In this document: piece after piece, positions 1-7,219 of the stretch
Numbering within the stretch: the first letter of the stretch is position 1
Layout: every line of letters starts with the position of its first letter
Source of the DNA: Rickettsiales bacterium UBA1997
GTDB taxonomy: Bacteria; Pseudomonadota; Alphaproteobacteria; Rickettsiales; UBA1997
NCBI GenBank assembly: GCA_002335845.1
Contig: DDCV01000116.1
Coordinates: 1,059-10,719 of the forward strand
Direction of reading: 5' to 3'
DNA length: 9,661 bases
Program-made: the position numbers and the translations under genes
Notes under the pieces: generated by a model
Database searches by the model: none
What the model saw: the letters and a program-made list of their open reading frames with translations, nothing else
Told to the model about the DNA's origin: nothing

Positions 1-61
1 TATTGACGGATCTGGGTTAAAAAATAAAATTACCAAAATTCATTGATTATTCGATATTTTT
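1..61. other. Left-edge stretch, no gene assignable
   Basis: The bases to the left of the helicase stop codon are too short to identify. One plus-strand frame is open from base 2 to a TGA at 44-46 and could be the last 14 codons of a gene convergent with the helicase, but 14 codons can be open by chance. No GC-rich hairpin with a T-run that would serve as a terminator for the helicase is visible here. Confidence 0.3.
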
Positions 62-1732
62 TTAAGATTTCTTGCTCTTGGCGCGAGATACAAGAGATTT
101 TTTCCCTCTAGATTTAGATTGAAAGCTATGCAAAACCTTTTCAGCTTCACTAAAAGGCACGGCAAAGAAAGAAAAGCTATCAAACATTTTGATGTCATCG
201 ATGCATCTTTTATCAAGATTTGTTTCTTGATGGATGAAATTAACAAGTGAAGGAACATCTTTCATATCCTCCCTACCCTTGGCAATAAATAATCTGGCAG
301 TTCCCTTGCGATCAATATAGCCTTTGTTATTGTGACCCTGCGATCTATTGCCAGACATGCCGAGATTATCGTAAGAGAAATCTTTGTTTTTCTTATAGGC
401 TGATATGTCGCTTATTTTATTATAGCTGCTTTCATTAAGCTCTTCTTTGAAAGCCATTCTTAACAAAGCTGCCAATGTTATCTTGGGATCTGCATTTTCT
501 TGCAAAATTTCTGCAGCAATATCTTCAAGATCGGTAAAATTGCCATGACTTATAATTTCAGCAAGACTGCTTTTTATTCTTTGCTTTTTGCTGTCAATAA
601 CTTCGGAAATATTTGGAATTGTTTGTTTGGTTATTTTAGCATTAGCAATTCTTTGAATAGAAATAAGCTTACGATATTCTGAAGGAGTGATTAGAGTGAC
701 AGCAGTTCCTTGCTTGCCGGCGCGACCCGTTCTACCAATGCGATGCACATAGCTTTCTGGATCTTGTGGCAAAGAATAATTTATAACATGAGTTAGGCTG
801 TCAATGTCGATACCACGAGCTGCAACATCGGTAGCAACTAATATATTTATCTTTTTGGCGCGAAATTGCTGCAACACTTTTTCACGCTGACCTTGAGACA
901 AATCGCCATGAATTGCACTAGCTCTGCAACTTCTATTGCCAAGCTTGATAGCTATTTCATCGGCATCAACTTTAGTGCGACAAAAAACAACGCCATAAAA
1001 ATCTACTTCAACATCAATTATACGAAATAAAGCTTCGAATTTATCGGATTGAGAAACCTCAAAATAAATTTGCTCAATATTATCGCGACTAATTTGATCA
1101 GAAGCTATGGATATAGTTTCGTAATCAGACATGTAGTTTTTAGCTAATTTTTCAACATGTCTTGGCATTGTTGCTGAAAATAAAATAGTTCGACGCTCTT
1201 TTGGCGCGGCCTTTAAGATATTTTCAATATCTTCAACAAAGCCCATATTAAGCATCTCATCAGCTTCATCCAAAACAATGTGAGACACTTTTGACATATC
1301 TAGAGTTTTGCGCTTTAGATGGTCTAGAATTCGTCCTGGAGTACCAACTATAATATCAACGCCGCGTTGCAATCTAGCAATTTGTCTTTCAATTGGTTGT
1401 CCACCATAAACAGCTGATATTATAACCTTATGCTCCGCTGCGAATGAATTGAGTTCTTCGGTAACTTGAATAGCTAATTCACGAGTTGGCGCCAATATAA
1501 CTGACTGTACATATCCTGATTTAGGAACTGTTTTTTCTATCAAAGGAATACCAAAAGCTCCGGTTTTTCCTGTTCCCGTTTGAGCTTTTGCGATAAGATC
1601 TTTGCTTTGCTGCAAAATAAACGGAATGGCTTGCTTTTGAACTGGCGTTGGCTCTTCGAAGCCTTTTTTGTCAAGGCAATCTAGCATGGATTGAGATAAT
1701 CCGAGGTCTTTAAATTTTACAAGGTTGGTCAT
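62..1732 (-). CDS. deaD: ATP-dependent DEAD-box RNA helicase, DeaD/CsdA type
   Basis: This is a cytoplasmic RNA helicase of 556 residues that should unwind short RNA duplexes in ribosome assembly, mRNA turnover and cold adaptation. All the core motifs are visible in order: the Q motif near residues 24-37 (GFEEPTPVQ), Walker A AQTGTGKT at 50-57, PTREL at 82-86, GG at 110-111, TPGR at 131-134, DEAD at 155-158, SAT at 186-188, the HGDLSQGQRE segment at 275-284, ATDVAARGID at 300-309 and HRIGRTGR at 330-337. After a linker, residues about 475-540 look like the DbpA/CsdA RNA-binding domain (starting GTARLFIAKG), followed by a basic lysine/arginine/serine tail. That extra domain favours DeaD/CsdA or DbpA over RhlE or RhlB. 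The length is somewhat below E. coli DeaD but normal for alphaproteobacterial homologues. The ATG at 1730-1732 gives the expected N-terminus. It is transcribed away from yejB and has no same-strand neighbour in view. Confidence 0.93.
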   Translation of the reverse strand: MTNLVKFKDLGLSQSMLDCLDKKGFEEPTPVQKQAIPFILQQSKDLIAKAQTGTGKTGAFGIPLIEKTVPKSGYVQSVILAPTRELAIQVTEELNSFAAEHKVIISAVYGGQPIERQIARLQRGVDIIVGTPGRILDHLKRKTLDMSKVSHIVLDEADEMLNMGFVEDIENILKAAPKERRTILFSATMPRHVEKLAKNYMSDYETISIASDQISRDNIEQIYFEVSQSDKFEALFRIIDVEVDFYGVVFCRTKVDADEIAIKLGNRSCRASAIHGDLSQGQREKVLQQFRAKKINILVATDVAARGIDIDSLTHVINYSLPQDPESYVHRIGRTGRAGKQGTAVTLITPSEYRKLISIQRIANAKITKQTIPNISEVIDSKKQRIKSSLAEIISHGNFTDLEDIAAEILQENADPKITLAALLRMAFKEELNESSYNKISDISAYKKNKDFSYDNLGMSGNRSQGHNNKGYIDRKGTARLFIAKGREDMKDVPSLVNFIHQETNLDKRCIDDIKMFDSFSFFAVPFSEAEKVLHSFQSKSRGKKSLVSRAKSKKS

Positions 1733-1753
1733 TTATAATTTATTGAGGTTATG

Positions 1754-1775
1754 AAAATTAAGGAGCCTTAATTTT
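1754..1775 (-). promoter_or_regulatory. Hairpin in the helicase mRNA leader
   Basis: AAAATTAAGG (1754-1763) and CCTTAATTTT (1766-1775) are perfect 10-base inverted arms separated by two bases, so the folded RNA would have about 9 base pairs and a small loop. The hairpin lies 21 bases before the helicase ATG on the minus strand and is followed there by a short U-rich stretch. It could be an attenuator-like or stability element in the leader, or a palindromic operator. Helicase genes of this family are often post-transcriptionally regulated, but nothing here proves a function. Confidence 0.4.
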
Positions 1776-1785
1776 TAATATTGTA

Positions 1786-1830
1786 ATTACTCAACTATTT
1801 AAGTATTTAAATAATTAATAGTTGATTAAT
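1786..1830. repeat. Near-palindrome in the deaD-yejB divergent region
   Basis: TCAACTATT (1791-1799) is repeated inverted as AATAGTTGA (1817-1825). The pairing continues outward by ATTA/TAAT after one C-T mismatch, and the centre is the palindrome TATTTAAATA (1804-1813). The whole stretch is 45 bases long. It lies between two divergent genes and just downstream of a possible minus-strand -10 box, a position that suits an operator or a stem at the start of the helicase transcript. AT-rich sequence makes some palindromes by chance, so a regulatory role is inference. Confidence 0.4.
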
Positions 1831-1836
1831 CTACAA

Positions 1837-1842
1837 ATTATA
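1837..1842 (-). promoter_or_regulatory. Possible -10 box for the helicase
   Basis: Read on the minus strand, these bases are TATAAT, a perfect sigma-70-type -10 hexamer about 105 bases before the helicase ATG. No convincing -35 hexamer lies 16-18 bases further upstream (candidates there are A-rich). A good TTGACT on the minus strand at 1873-1878 is about 30 bases away, too far to pair with it. In DNA this AT-rich a TATAAT match is weak evidence. Confidence 0.25.
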
Positions 1843-1966
1843 AGGAGTTTCAATAGCATTTTTATCTTTTAAAGTCAACTAATTAAGCTTCTTACAAAGT
1901 CGCTATTAACTGATAAAGGTTAATTTTATTGATATTTTTTAATTTTAAAAACACTTTATTTTCGTG

Positions 1967-3055
1967 ATGTATAGCTATTTAGCAAAAAGAGTTTTTCTAA
2001 TTATTCCGACATTATTTATAATAATGTTGATTAATTTTGCCATTATACAAACTGCGCCTGGTGGGCCTGTGGAAAAGCTACTTTCTAGCCTTAATGACTC
2101 CACCAATGTTGCCAGCGAAATATCTAATCAAAATTTTAACTCAAATTTTACCAATAATCAGCCAAATTATAACCAAGAATATATTTCATCTTATGGCATT
2201 GATCCAGAAATTATTAGCCAAATCGAAAAAGATTATGGCTTTGATAAACCTTTTTTAACAAGATTCTTTTTAACTCTAAAAAAATTCATCACCTTTGATT
2301 TTGGCTCAAGTTTTTATCAAGATAAGAAGGTCACCGAGCTTTTGTTAGAAAAAATGCCGGTTTCTATATCCCTAGGATTATGGACAACGCTAATTATCTA
2401 CGCTGTCTCCATTCCTCTTGGCATCAAAAAAGCTGTGAAAGATGGCACTAAATTTGATATTTGGTCAAGCACTATCGTGATAATTTGCAATGCTATACCC
2501 TCTTTTTTATTCGCTATTTTGCTAATAGTTTTATTTGCGGGCGGCAATTTTTTTAATATATTTCCTTTGCGCGGCCTAACTTCGCCAAATTTTAGTGAAT
2601 TAAGTATATTTGCAAAGATTTTGGATTATTTTTGGCATTTATGTTTGCCAATAATATCGATGGTTATTGGTGGCTTTGCCTCTTTAACATTTTTTGTTAA
2701 AAATTCTTTTATTGAAGAAATTAATAAACAATATGTTACAACCGCTTATGCTAAAGGCCTGAGAGAAAAGCAAATTTTATATAAGCATGTTTTTCGCAAT
2801 GCCATGATGATTATTGTCGCTGGTTTGCCAGCATCTTTGATTGGTATATTTTTTACCAATTCCATGCTGATTGAAATTATATTTTCTTTAGACGGTCTTG
2901 GCCTAATGGGCTATGAAGCGGTGATAAATAGAGATTATCCCATAATTTTTGCCACATTATATATTTTTACTCTTTTGGGATTAATAATGAATATAATTAG
3001 CGATATATCCTATAAATTAGTTGATCCAAGAGTTAATTTTGAGAGCAGCCGTTAG
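1967..3055 (+). CDS. yejB: Peptide ABC transporter permease YejB
   Basis: This is an inner-membrane permease subunit of the YejABEF-type ABC importer, which takes up oligopeptides (and microcin C in E. coli). The 362 residues match YejB as I remember it almost end to end: the N-terminal IIPTLFIIMLINFAIIQ membrane segment followed by APGGPV, the YGFDKP segment near residue 90, LPLGIKKAV-like and FPLRGL stretches, and the ending SDISYKLVDPRVNFE. About six membrane spans are visible (near residues 8-29, 133-154, 165-192, 223-246, 276-304, 325-346). The cytoplasmic EAA loop that contacts the ATPase is at about 257-280 (TAYAKGL through KHVFRNAM). I chose the ATG at 1967 rather than the GTG one codon before it, which gives the normal YejB start. 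Neither the binding protein YejA nor the partners YejE and YejF are adjacent. A SIR2-like gene follows 36 bases downstream. Confidence 0.93.
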   Translation: MYSYLAKRVFLIIPTLFIIMLINFAIIQTAPGGPVEKLLSSLNDSTNVASEISNQNFNSNFTNNQPNYNQEYISSYGIDPEIISQIEKDYGFDKPFLTRFFLTLKKFITFDFGSSFYQDKKVTELLLEKMPVSISLGLWTTLIIYAVSIPLGIKKAVKDGTKFDIWSSTIVIICNAIPSFLFAILLIVLFAGGNFFNIFPLRGLTSPNFSELSIFAKILDYFWHLCLPIISMVIGGFASLTFFVKNSFIEEINKQYVTTAYAKGLREKQILYKHVFRNAMMIIVAGLPASLIGIFFTNSMLIEIIFSLDGLGLMGYEAVINRDYPIIFATLYIFTLLGLIMNIISDISYKLVDPRVNFESSR

Positions 3056-3091
3056 TATTAAATTTAAATCGATCTTAACAATAACCAACCA

Positions 3092-4369
3092 ATGAAAACA
3101 ACATTAATTATCGGCGCTGGTTCAAATGCTGATTTTCAAATGAGAAAAACAGGCGAAAATAAAGAAGAAGATATAAAGCCAATCAATATGCCAACAGGTG
3201 AAGAGTTGGTTAGAAAAATAGAGAAGTTTGGCAATGAGATTATTGATTTTTGTTTACCTAAATCTTTTTGTGAATCAATTAATAAACTTAACTACCCAGA
3301 CTACTTGGAGCAATTAAGAACTCTTGATAGAAAAAAAAATATTGTTGCACGATTTGGAAATTTGCCAATAAAGCCCTACATTCACTTATCGGATCTTATT
3401 TATAAGTACGATCCAGTCTCAATTGATAATTTTTTAGCACAAATTAATGATGAAAAAATTGATATAAAAAGTTCTATTAAAATAGAAGGCAATGAAACGG
3501 AAAAGGAAATAAGAGAAAATTTAATTAAAGCTGGCAAAGAATTGATTGCCTTTATCTTGCTGATTCACGAAGATGATGAAATTTTTACCTCACAAAATAA
3601 AATTTGGTATAGATGGTTGCAGCACGCCATATTAAATTGCGCACCTACTATAGATGAAATATGCCAAAAAATAAAAGATGATTTTAGTATCATTTCATTC
3701 AATTATGATCGCAGTTTAGAATTTTTTCTAAAAGAAAAGCTCAAGCCCAAAATTTACCAATCAATAAAAAAGAAAATAATCTATCCCTATGGCTCACTAA
3801 ACTCTGACCTAACTCAAAGAAATGAAGAATATGGCGCTATAAAAAAAATTTATGATAATTATCTTTATTCTCTCAGCAATAAAGCAAATAGCTTTGAAGC
3901 TATTGGCGATTTATTTTTAAATGAAAATAGCTTTCTAAAGCAAATAGCGCAAAATATTAGAGTTGTTGGTGAAAGACAAAATGAGGTTTGCAAAGATCAA
4001 TTTGAAAAAGCCAAGGAATATGTCGGCAAGTCTCATAAATTATATTTATTGGGATTTGGCTTTATTAAAGAAAATTGTGAAAAGCTGGGATTTAAGGAGT
4101 TTTCAAAAAATATACGCAACTTACTATATTCAAGCACTCATGCCACAATGGCGGGCGAATATTGGTACAGAAATTCTGTTAAATTAGGTGAATTTTCTCC
4201 TATCAGCTACACAAATTTTGACAATAAAAGCAAAGTTAATGATGAATTTAAGAGTCAATTCTCACTCTTACTTATAAAAAATAATGATGGAAATTTTAAC
4301 TCACTTTATAAACTATCAACAAGAGGAGTTTATAATGCTTTGGAGGGTGATTTTGATCTTTTTTTGTGA
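3092..4369 (+). CDS. SIR2-like (NAD-binding fold) protein of unknown role
   Basis: The 425-residue protein has no membrane span or signal peptide and looks cytoplasmic. It shows the landmarks of the divergent SIR2-like family found in many bacterial accessory and antiphage proteins: a beta strand and glycine turn at 3-11 (TTLIIGAGS), then MPTGEEL at 33-39, SIDNFL at 110-115, the NYD motif in ISFNYDRSLE at 201-210, YPYGSL at 231-236 where sirtuin-type enzymes have their His-Gly, IRVVGER at 289-295, and LYLLGFGF at 317-324. Members such as ThsA and DSR hydrolyse NAD to kill infected cells, but I cannot say this one does. The catalytic histidine position holds tyrosine and no histidine lies nearby. 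No partner (HerA, Argonaute, TIR or sensor domain) is encoded beside it. Codon and base composition look like the neighbours, so there is no sign of recent transfer. The family call rests on motif memory; the function is unknown. Confidence 0.65.
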   Translation: MKTTLIIGAGSNADFQMRKTGENKEEDIKPINMPTGEELVRKIEKFGNEIIDFCLPKSFCESINKLNYPDYLEQLRTLDRKKNIVARFGNLPIKPYIHLSDLIYKYDPVSIDNFLAQINDEKIDIKSSIKIEGNETEKEIRENLIKAGKELIAFILLIHEDDEIFTSQNKIWYRWLQHAILNCAPTIDEICQKIKDDFSIISFNYDRSLEFFLKEKLKPKIYQSIKKKIIYPYGSLNSDLTQRNEEYGAIKKIYDNYLYSLSNKANSFEAIGDLFLNENSFLKQIAQNIRVVGERQNEVCKDQFEKAKEYVGKSHKLYLLGFGFIKENCEKLGFKEFSKNIRNLLYSSTHATMAGEYWYRNSVKLGEFSPISYTNFDNKSKVNDEFKSQFSLLLIKNNDGNFNSLYKLSTRGVYNALEGDFDLFL

Positions 4370-4415
4370 TCATCCTATTCAAGATAAAATATCCTAACAA
4401 ACCAATTAACCAACA

Positions 4416-5702
4416 ATGCTAGAAGATATAAATAATATTTACCTCATATCAATTCTTATATTGATCTTCTGCTCGGGTATTTTTTCTTGCTGCGAAACTT
4501 CGATTACCGCAGTTTCGCGCGCCAAAATTCATCAACTCAAAGCAGCAGGCAACAAAAAGGCCATCAAGATTGATCAGCTTTTAGAAAATCGTGAAAAAGT
4601 TGTTAGCGCCATGTTAGTGGGCAATAACGCTGTCAATATTTTGGCCTCAGCTTTGGCAGCTAGTATTTTTATTAAAGCATTTGGTGAAGCTGGATTATTT
4701 TATGCCACAATCATTATGACGACTTTGGTAATTATTTTTGCTGAAATTATGCCCAAAACTTTTGCCATAAAAGCGCCTGATAAGATGCTAATGATATTTT
4801 TTCCAATTATTTGGTTTATTGTAAATTTCTTTTATCCCTTAACAAATTTCTTACAAAAAATTGTTAACAAATTTGTTGCCATTTTCTTTTCAAACAAAGT
4901 TACAGCGTCAAAATTGGAGGAGCTCGCAGAAATTAGAAGCGCTGTTGAAATTAAGGCTATTGAGGGTGGGATTGTAAAAAAGGACAAGGATTTAATCGAT
5001 GGCGTGCTTGATCTTTCAGATACTGATATTAGTGAAATTATGGTTTATCGCAAAGATATTGAATCAATCGACGTCGCTCAAGATAAAAAAACTATAATTG
5101 AATTAGCTTTGGCTAGTAAATTTAGCAAAATACCATTATGGCGCCAAGATAAGGAAAATATAATAGCCATATTAAACAGTAAAAAATTGGCTAAGGAAAT
5201 TTATCAATTAAGGCAAAATAATCAAAATATCGATGAGATTGATTTGAGCAAAATATGTAGCGATCCAATATTTGTACCAATGACTAATAGTCTCAAAGCC
5301 CAACTTGACGAGTTTCGAAAGAATCGCAATAAGATTGCTATTGTTATTGATGAATATAGTGCGCTACAAGGATTGATTACTTTGCAAGATATTGTTGAAG
5401 AAATTGTCGGCGAAATAAAAGATCAAGATGATGTGTTGGGACAAAAAATCACCAAAACCCGCTCTGGCGCTTATAAAGTTCCAGCCAAAACATTGATTCG
5501 CGATATTAATCGTATCTTAGATTGGAGTCTTGAAGAAAGCGACGAAGCCTATAACATTAATGCTTTAATTATTAATAATCTTGGCCGCATTCCTCAGCTT
5601 GACGAGAAATTTTTAATTGGTAATTATGAATTTGAAGTCTTTAAAAGAAATGAATTCGAGTTAGAGCAATTAAAAATAGCAAGAAAAAATAGCAAGATAT
5701 GA
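4416..5702 (+). CDS. CNNM/CorC-family membrane ion transport protein (DUF21-CBS-CorC)
   Basis: This 428-residue inner-membrane protein has the layout of E. coli YfjD/CorB and other HlyC/CorC proteins, now linked to Mg2+ (or Co2+) export or homeostasis. Residues 1-160 form the CNNM (DUF21) domain with three or four membrane spans (near 8-30, 64-88, 94-116, 124-150) and the family signatures FSCCETS at 23-29, VGNNAVN at 68-74 and AEIMPKTFA at 109-117. Two CBS domains follow, at about 205-265 and 280-335, the second with the typical IVIDEYSALQGLITLQDI-like segment ending EEIVGEI. Residues about 345-425 are the CorC_HlyC domain. The older name haemolysin is misleading. The start ATG is preceded by AACCAACA rather than a Shine-Dalgarno sequence. 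Its stop codon overlaps the kdsB start in an ATGA, so the two are translationally coupled. Confidence 0.9.
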   Translation: MLEDINNIYLISILILIFCSGIFSCCETSITAVSRAKIHQLKAAGNKKAIKIDQLLENREKVVSAMLVGNNAVNILASALAASIFIKAFGEAGLFYATIIMTTLVIIFAEIMPKTFAIKAPDKMLMIFFPIIWFIVNFFYPLTNFLQKIVNKFVAIFFSNKVTASKLEELAEIRSAVEIKAIEGGIVKKDKDLIDGVLDLSDTDISEIMVYRKDIESIDVAQDKKTIIELALASKFSKIPLWRQDKENIIAILNSKKLAKEIYQLRQNNQNIDEIDLSKICSDPIFVPMTNSLKAQLDEFRKNRNKIAIVIDEYSALQGLITLQDIVEEIVGEIKDQDDVLGQKITKTRSGAYKVPAKTLIRDINRILDWSLEESDEAYNINALIINNLGRIPQLDEKFLIGNYEFEVFKRNEFELEQLKIARKNSKI

Positions 5703-6472
5703 GAAATAATGTAGCAATAATAATACCAGCCCGACTTGCATCTCAAAGATTGCCCGATAAGCCTTTGGTTAATATTTGTGGCAAAAGCATGATTCAAAGA
5801 GTTTATGAAAAGGCTGCTAAAACTGGCATCAAAGATATTTTTATTGCCTGCGATGGTCAAAAAATTGCTAATGAGGTGAAGAAATTTGGCGGAAATTATA
5901 TTATAACCGATCCAGATTTGCCATCCGGCACAGATCGCATTTACGCAGCATATCAAGAAATTAGTAAAAATGGCAAAAACTTTGATTATATTATAAATTT
6001 ACAAGGTGATTTGCCAAATGTTGATCATGAAGTAATTAATGCAGCGATTGAGGCGATATCAAAAAATGATTGTGATATTGCCACTTTGGCTAGCAAAATA
6101 GAGTCTGTTAGAGAAGTAAAAGATCCTAATATTGTAAAAATAGCTATTGCGTTTAAAGAAAAAAAATATGGTCAGGCCTTATATTTTTCAAGAAGCCCAA
6201 TTCCTTTTTATAGAGATGAACAAGAGAATATTTTAAAAGATCAGCAATATTATCATCACATTGGAATTTATGCTTATACCAAAAAAGCCTTGATAAAATT
6301 TGTTTCCCTAAAGCAATCGAATCTTGAAAAGATAGAAAGCCTTGAGCAATTAAGGGCGCTAGAAAATGATATGAAAATTGTAGTTAATATTGTTAATTCC
6401 AATCCTTTATCGGTTGATACAAAAAATGACCTAGAAATTATCACAAAAATAATTACAAATGAAGAATCTTGA
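5699..6472 (+). CDS. kdsB: 3-deoxy-manno-octulosonate cytidylyltransferase (CMP-Kdo synthetase)
   Basis: KdsB activates Kdo by joining it to CMP (CTP + Kdo gives CMP-Kdo + PPi), the step before Kdo is attached to lipid A in LPS inner-core synthesis. It is cytoplasmic. The 257 residues match the family length of about 250. Visible motifs are the nucleotide-binding PARLASQRLPDKPL at 10-23, SGTDR at 76-80, NLQGDLP at 100-106 (metal-binding aspartate; many homologues have QGDEP, the DLP form being common in alphaproteobacteria), YFSRSPIPF at 162-170, HIGIYAY at 187-193, SLEQLRALEN at 214-223 and VDTKNDLE at 239-246. It starts inside the ATGA overlap with the CNNM gene and its 3' end overlaps engB by 14 bases, so it sits in the middle of an operon. 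The gene indicates an outer membrane with Kdo-containing LPS. Confidence 0.96.
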   Translation: MRNNVAIIIPARLASQRLPDKPLVNICGKSMIQRVYEKAAKTGIKDIFIACDGQKIANEVKKFGGNYIITDPDLPSGTDRIYAAYQEISKNGKNFDYIINLQGDLPNVDHEVINAAIEAISKNDCDIATLASKIESVREVKDPNIVKIAIAFKEKKYGQALYFSRSPIPFYRDEQENILKDQQYYHHIGIYAYTKKALIKFVSLKQSNLEKIESLEQLRALENDMKIVVNIVNSNPLSVDTKNDLEIITKIITNEES

Positions 6473-7085
6473 TCCAAGCAAAATATTTAACGGACATTGT
6501 GAATTTCTATTCGGAGCTCATAATTATTCGCAAATCAATAAATCTCATTATCCAGAATTTGCCTTTATTGGCGCTTCTAATGTTGGAAAGTCAAGCTTAA
6601 TAAATGCTTTATTAAAGCAAAAAATTGCCATTGTCTCCAATACGCCTGGACGCACTAGGCAGCTTAATTTTTTTAAATTAAGTGGCTTTAAAGATGGTTT
6701 TGTTATTGTTGATATGCCGGGATATGGCTTTGCCAAAGCTAGCGATAAAGATATTACTCATTGGCAAAGATGTGCTTTTGAATATTTGGCTCAAAGGCCA
6801 AATTTACAGAGGGTTTATTTGCTTGTGGATCCTAAAAAAGGTTTAAAGGATGGAGATTTAGAGATGATTAATAATTTTAATACATTGGCCATTTCGTTTC
6901 AGATTGTTCTTACAAAATGTGACAAGATTTTAATTGAACAGCAAGACGCGTTTCAAGAAAAAATAGATAATATGGGCAAGAAGTGGCCAGCACTTTTTAA
7001 TCAAATCATTAAAACTAGTAGTACAAAAAACTATGGTATTAAAGATTTACAATGGTCTTTAATTGAATTGTTAAAATTCTTGTAA
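6459..7085 (+). CDS. engB: Ribosome biogenesis GTP-binding protein EngB (YihA/YsxC)
   Basis: EngB is a small essential TRAFAC-class GTPase needed for late assembly of the large ribosomal subunit. All five G motifs are present in the 208 residues: G1 GASNVGKSS at 38-46, G2 TPGRTRQ at 62-68, G3 DMPGYG at 85-90, G4 TKCD at 152-155 and G5 SSTK at 187-190. The DMPGYGFA signature is diagnostic for this family over Era or EngA, and the length is normal. The ATG at 6459 lies within the last codons of kdsB. This start leaves about 30 residues before the G domain, as usual for the family. It is the last gene of the closely packed run before a 134-base gap holding a palindrome. Confidence 0.95.
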   Translation: MKNLDPSKIFNGHCEFLFGAHNYSQINKSHYPEFAFIGASNVGKSSLINALLKQKIAIVSNTPGRTRQLNFFKLSGFKDGFVIVDMPGYGFAKASDKDITHWQRCAFEYLAQRPNLQRVYLLVDPKKGLKDGDLEMINNFNTLAISFQIVLTKCDKILIEQQDAFQEKIDNMGKKWPALFNQIIKTSSTKNYGIKDLQWSLIELLKFL

Positions 7086-7106
7086 ATTAGACACCATTAG
7101 ATAAAT

Positions 7107-7205
7107 AATTAAATTAAATATTTTCTCATATTTTACTCTTTTCATTATAAAAATTTTTATAAAAAAGAGTAAAGATAGACAAAAAGATGATATTTTAATT
7201 TAATT
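7107..7205. repeat. Nested AT-rich palindrome between engB and hslU
   Basis: TTTACTCTTTT (7132-7142) pairs perfectly with AAAAGAGTAAA (7163-7173). Inside them, after a two-base bulge, is the perfect 18-base palindrome TTATAAAAATTTTTATAA (7145-7162), giving a potential 20-base-pair hairpin with a two-base bulge (fewer when the loop is allowed for). Further out, AATTAAATTAAATA (7107-7120) and TATTTTAATTTAATT (7191-7205) are inverted copies differing by one inserted base. The element falls after the last gene of the engB run. It could end that transcript, but no T-run follows the main stem on the plus strand, so it is not a standard intrinsic terminator. It may instead be a regulatory or structural element ahead of the hslU unit. 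Confidence 0.5.
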
Positions 7206-7219
7206 AGCCAATAGTATCA

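Noticed and set aside
1841..1850. TAAGGAG as a Shine-Dalgarno sequence on the plus strand
   Set aside because: No start codon with a meaningful open frame follows at the right distance; the same bases on the other strand overlap the putative -10 region of the helicase.
1964..1966. GTG one codon before the yejB ATG as the start
   Set aside because: The ATG immediately after it gives the conserved YejB N-terminus, and neither start has a better ribosome binding site.
2037..2258. 73-codon plus-strand frame inside yejB
   Set aside because: It is an out-of-frame shadow within a gene that matches YejB across its full length.
3963..4187. 74-codon plus-strand frame inside the SIR2-like gene
   Set aside because: It is out of frame with conserved segments (IRVVGER, LYLLGFGF) of the main protein and has no independent support.
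5624..5956. 110-codon minus-strand open frame across the CNNM-kdsB junction
   Set aside because: It lies opposite two well-supported genes, has a composition expected of an antisense shadow and matches no family I recognise.
5998..6019. KdsB motif QGDLP in place of QGDEP as a damaged active site
   Set aside because: The metal-binding aspartate is kept, and the DLP form is familiar from alphaproteobacterial KdsB proteins, so it is a lineage variant.
6459..6472. The 14-base kdsB-engB overlap as a sign of frameshift or fusion
   Set aside because: Both proteins are full length with normal ends; short overlaps are ordinary in packed operons.
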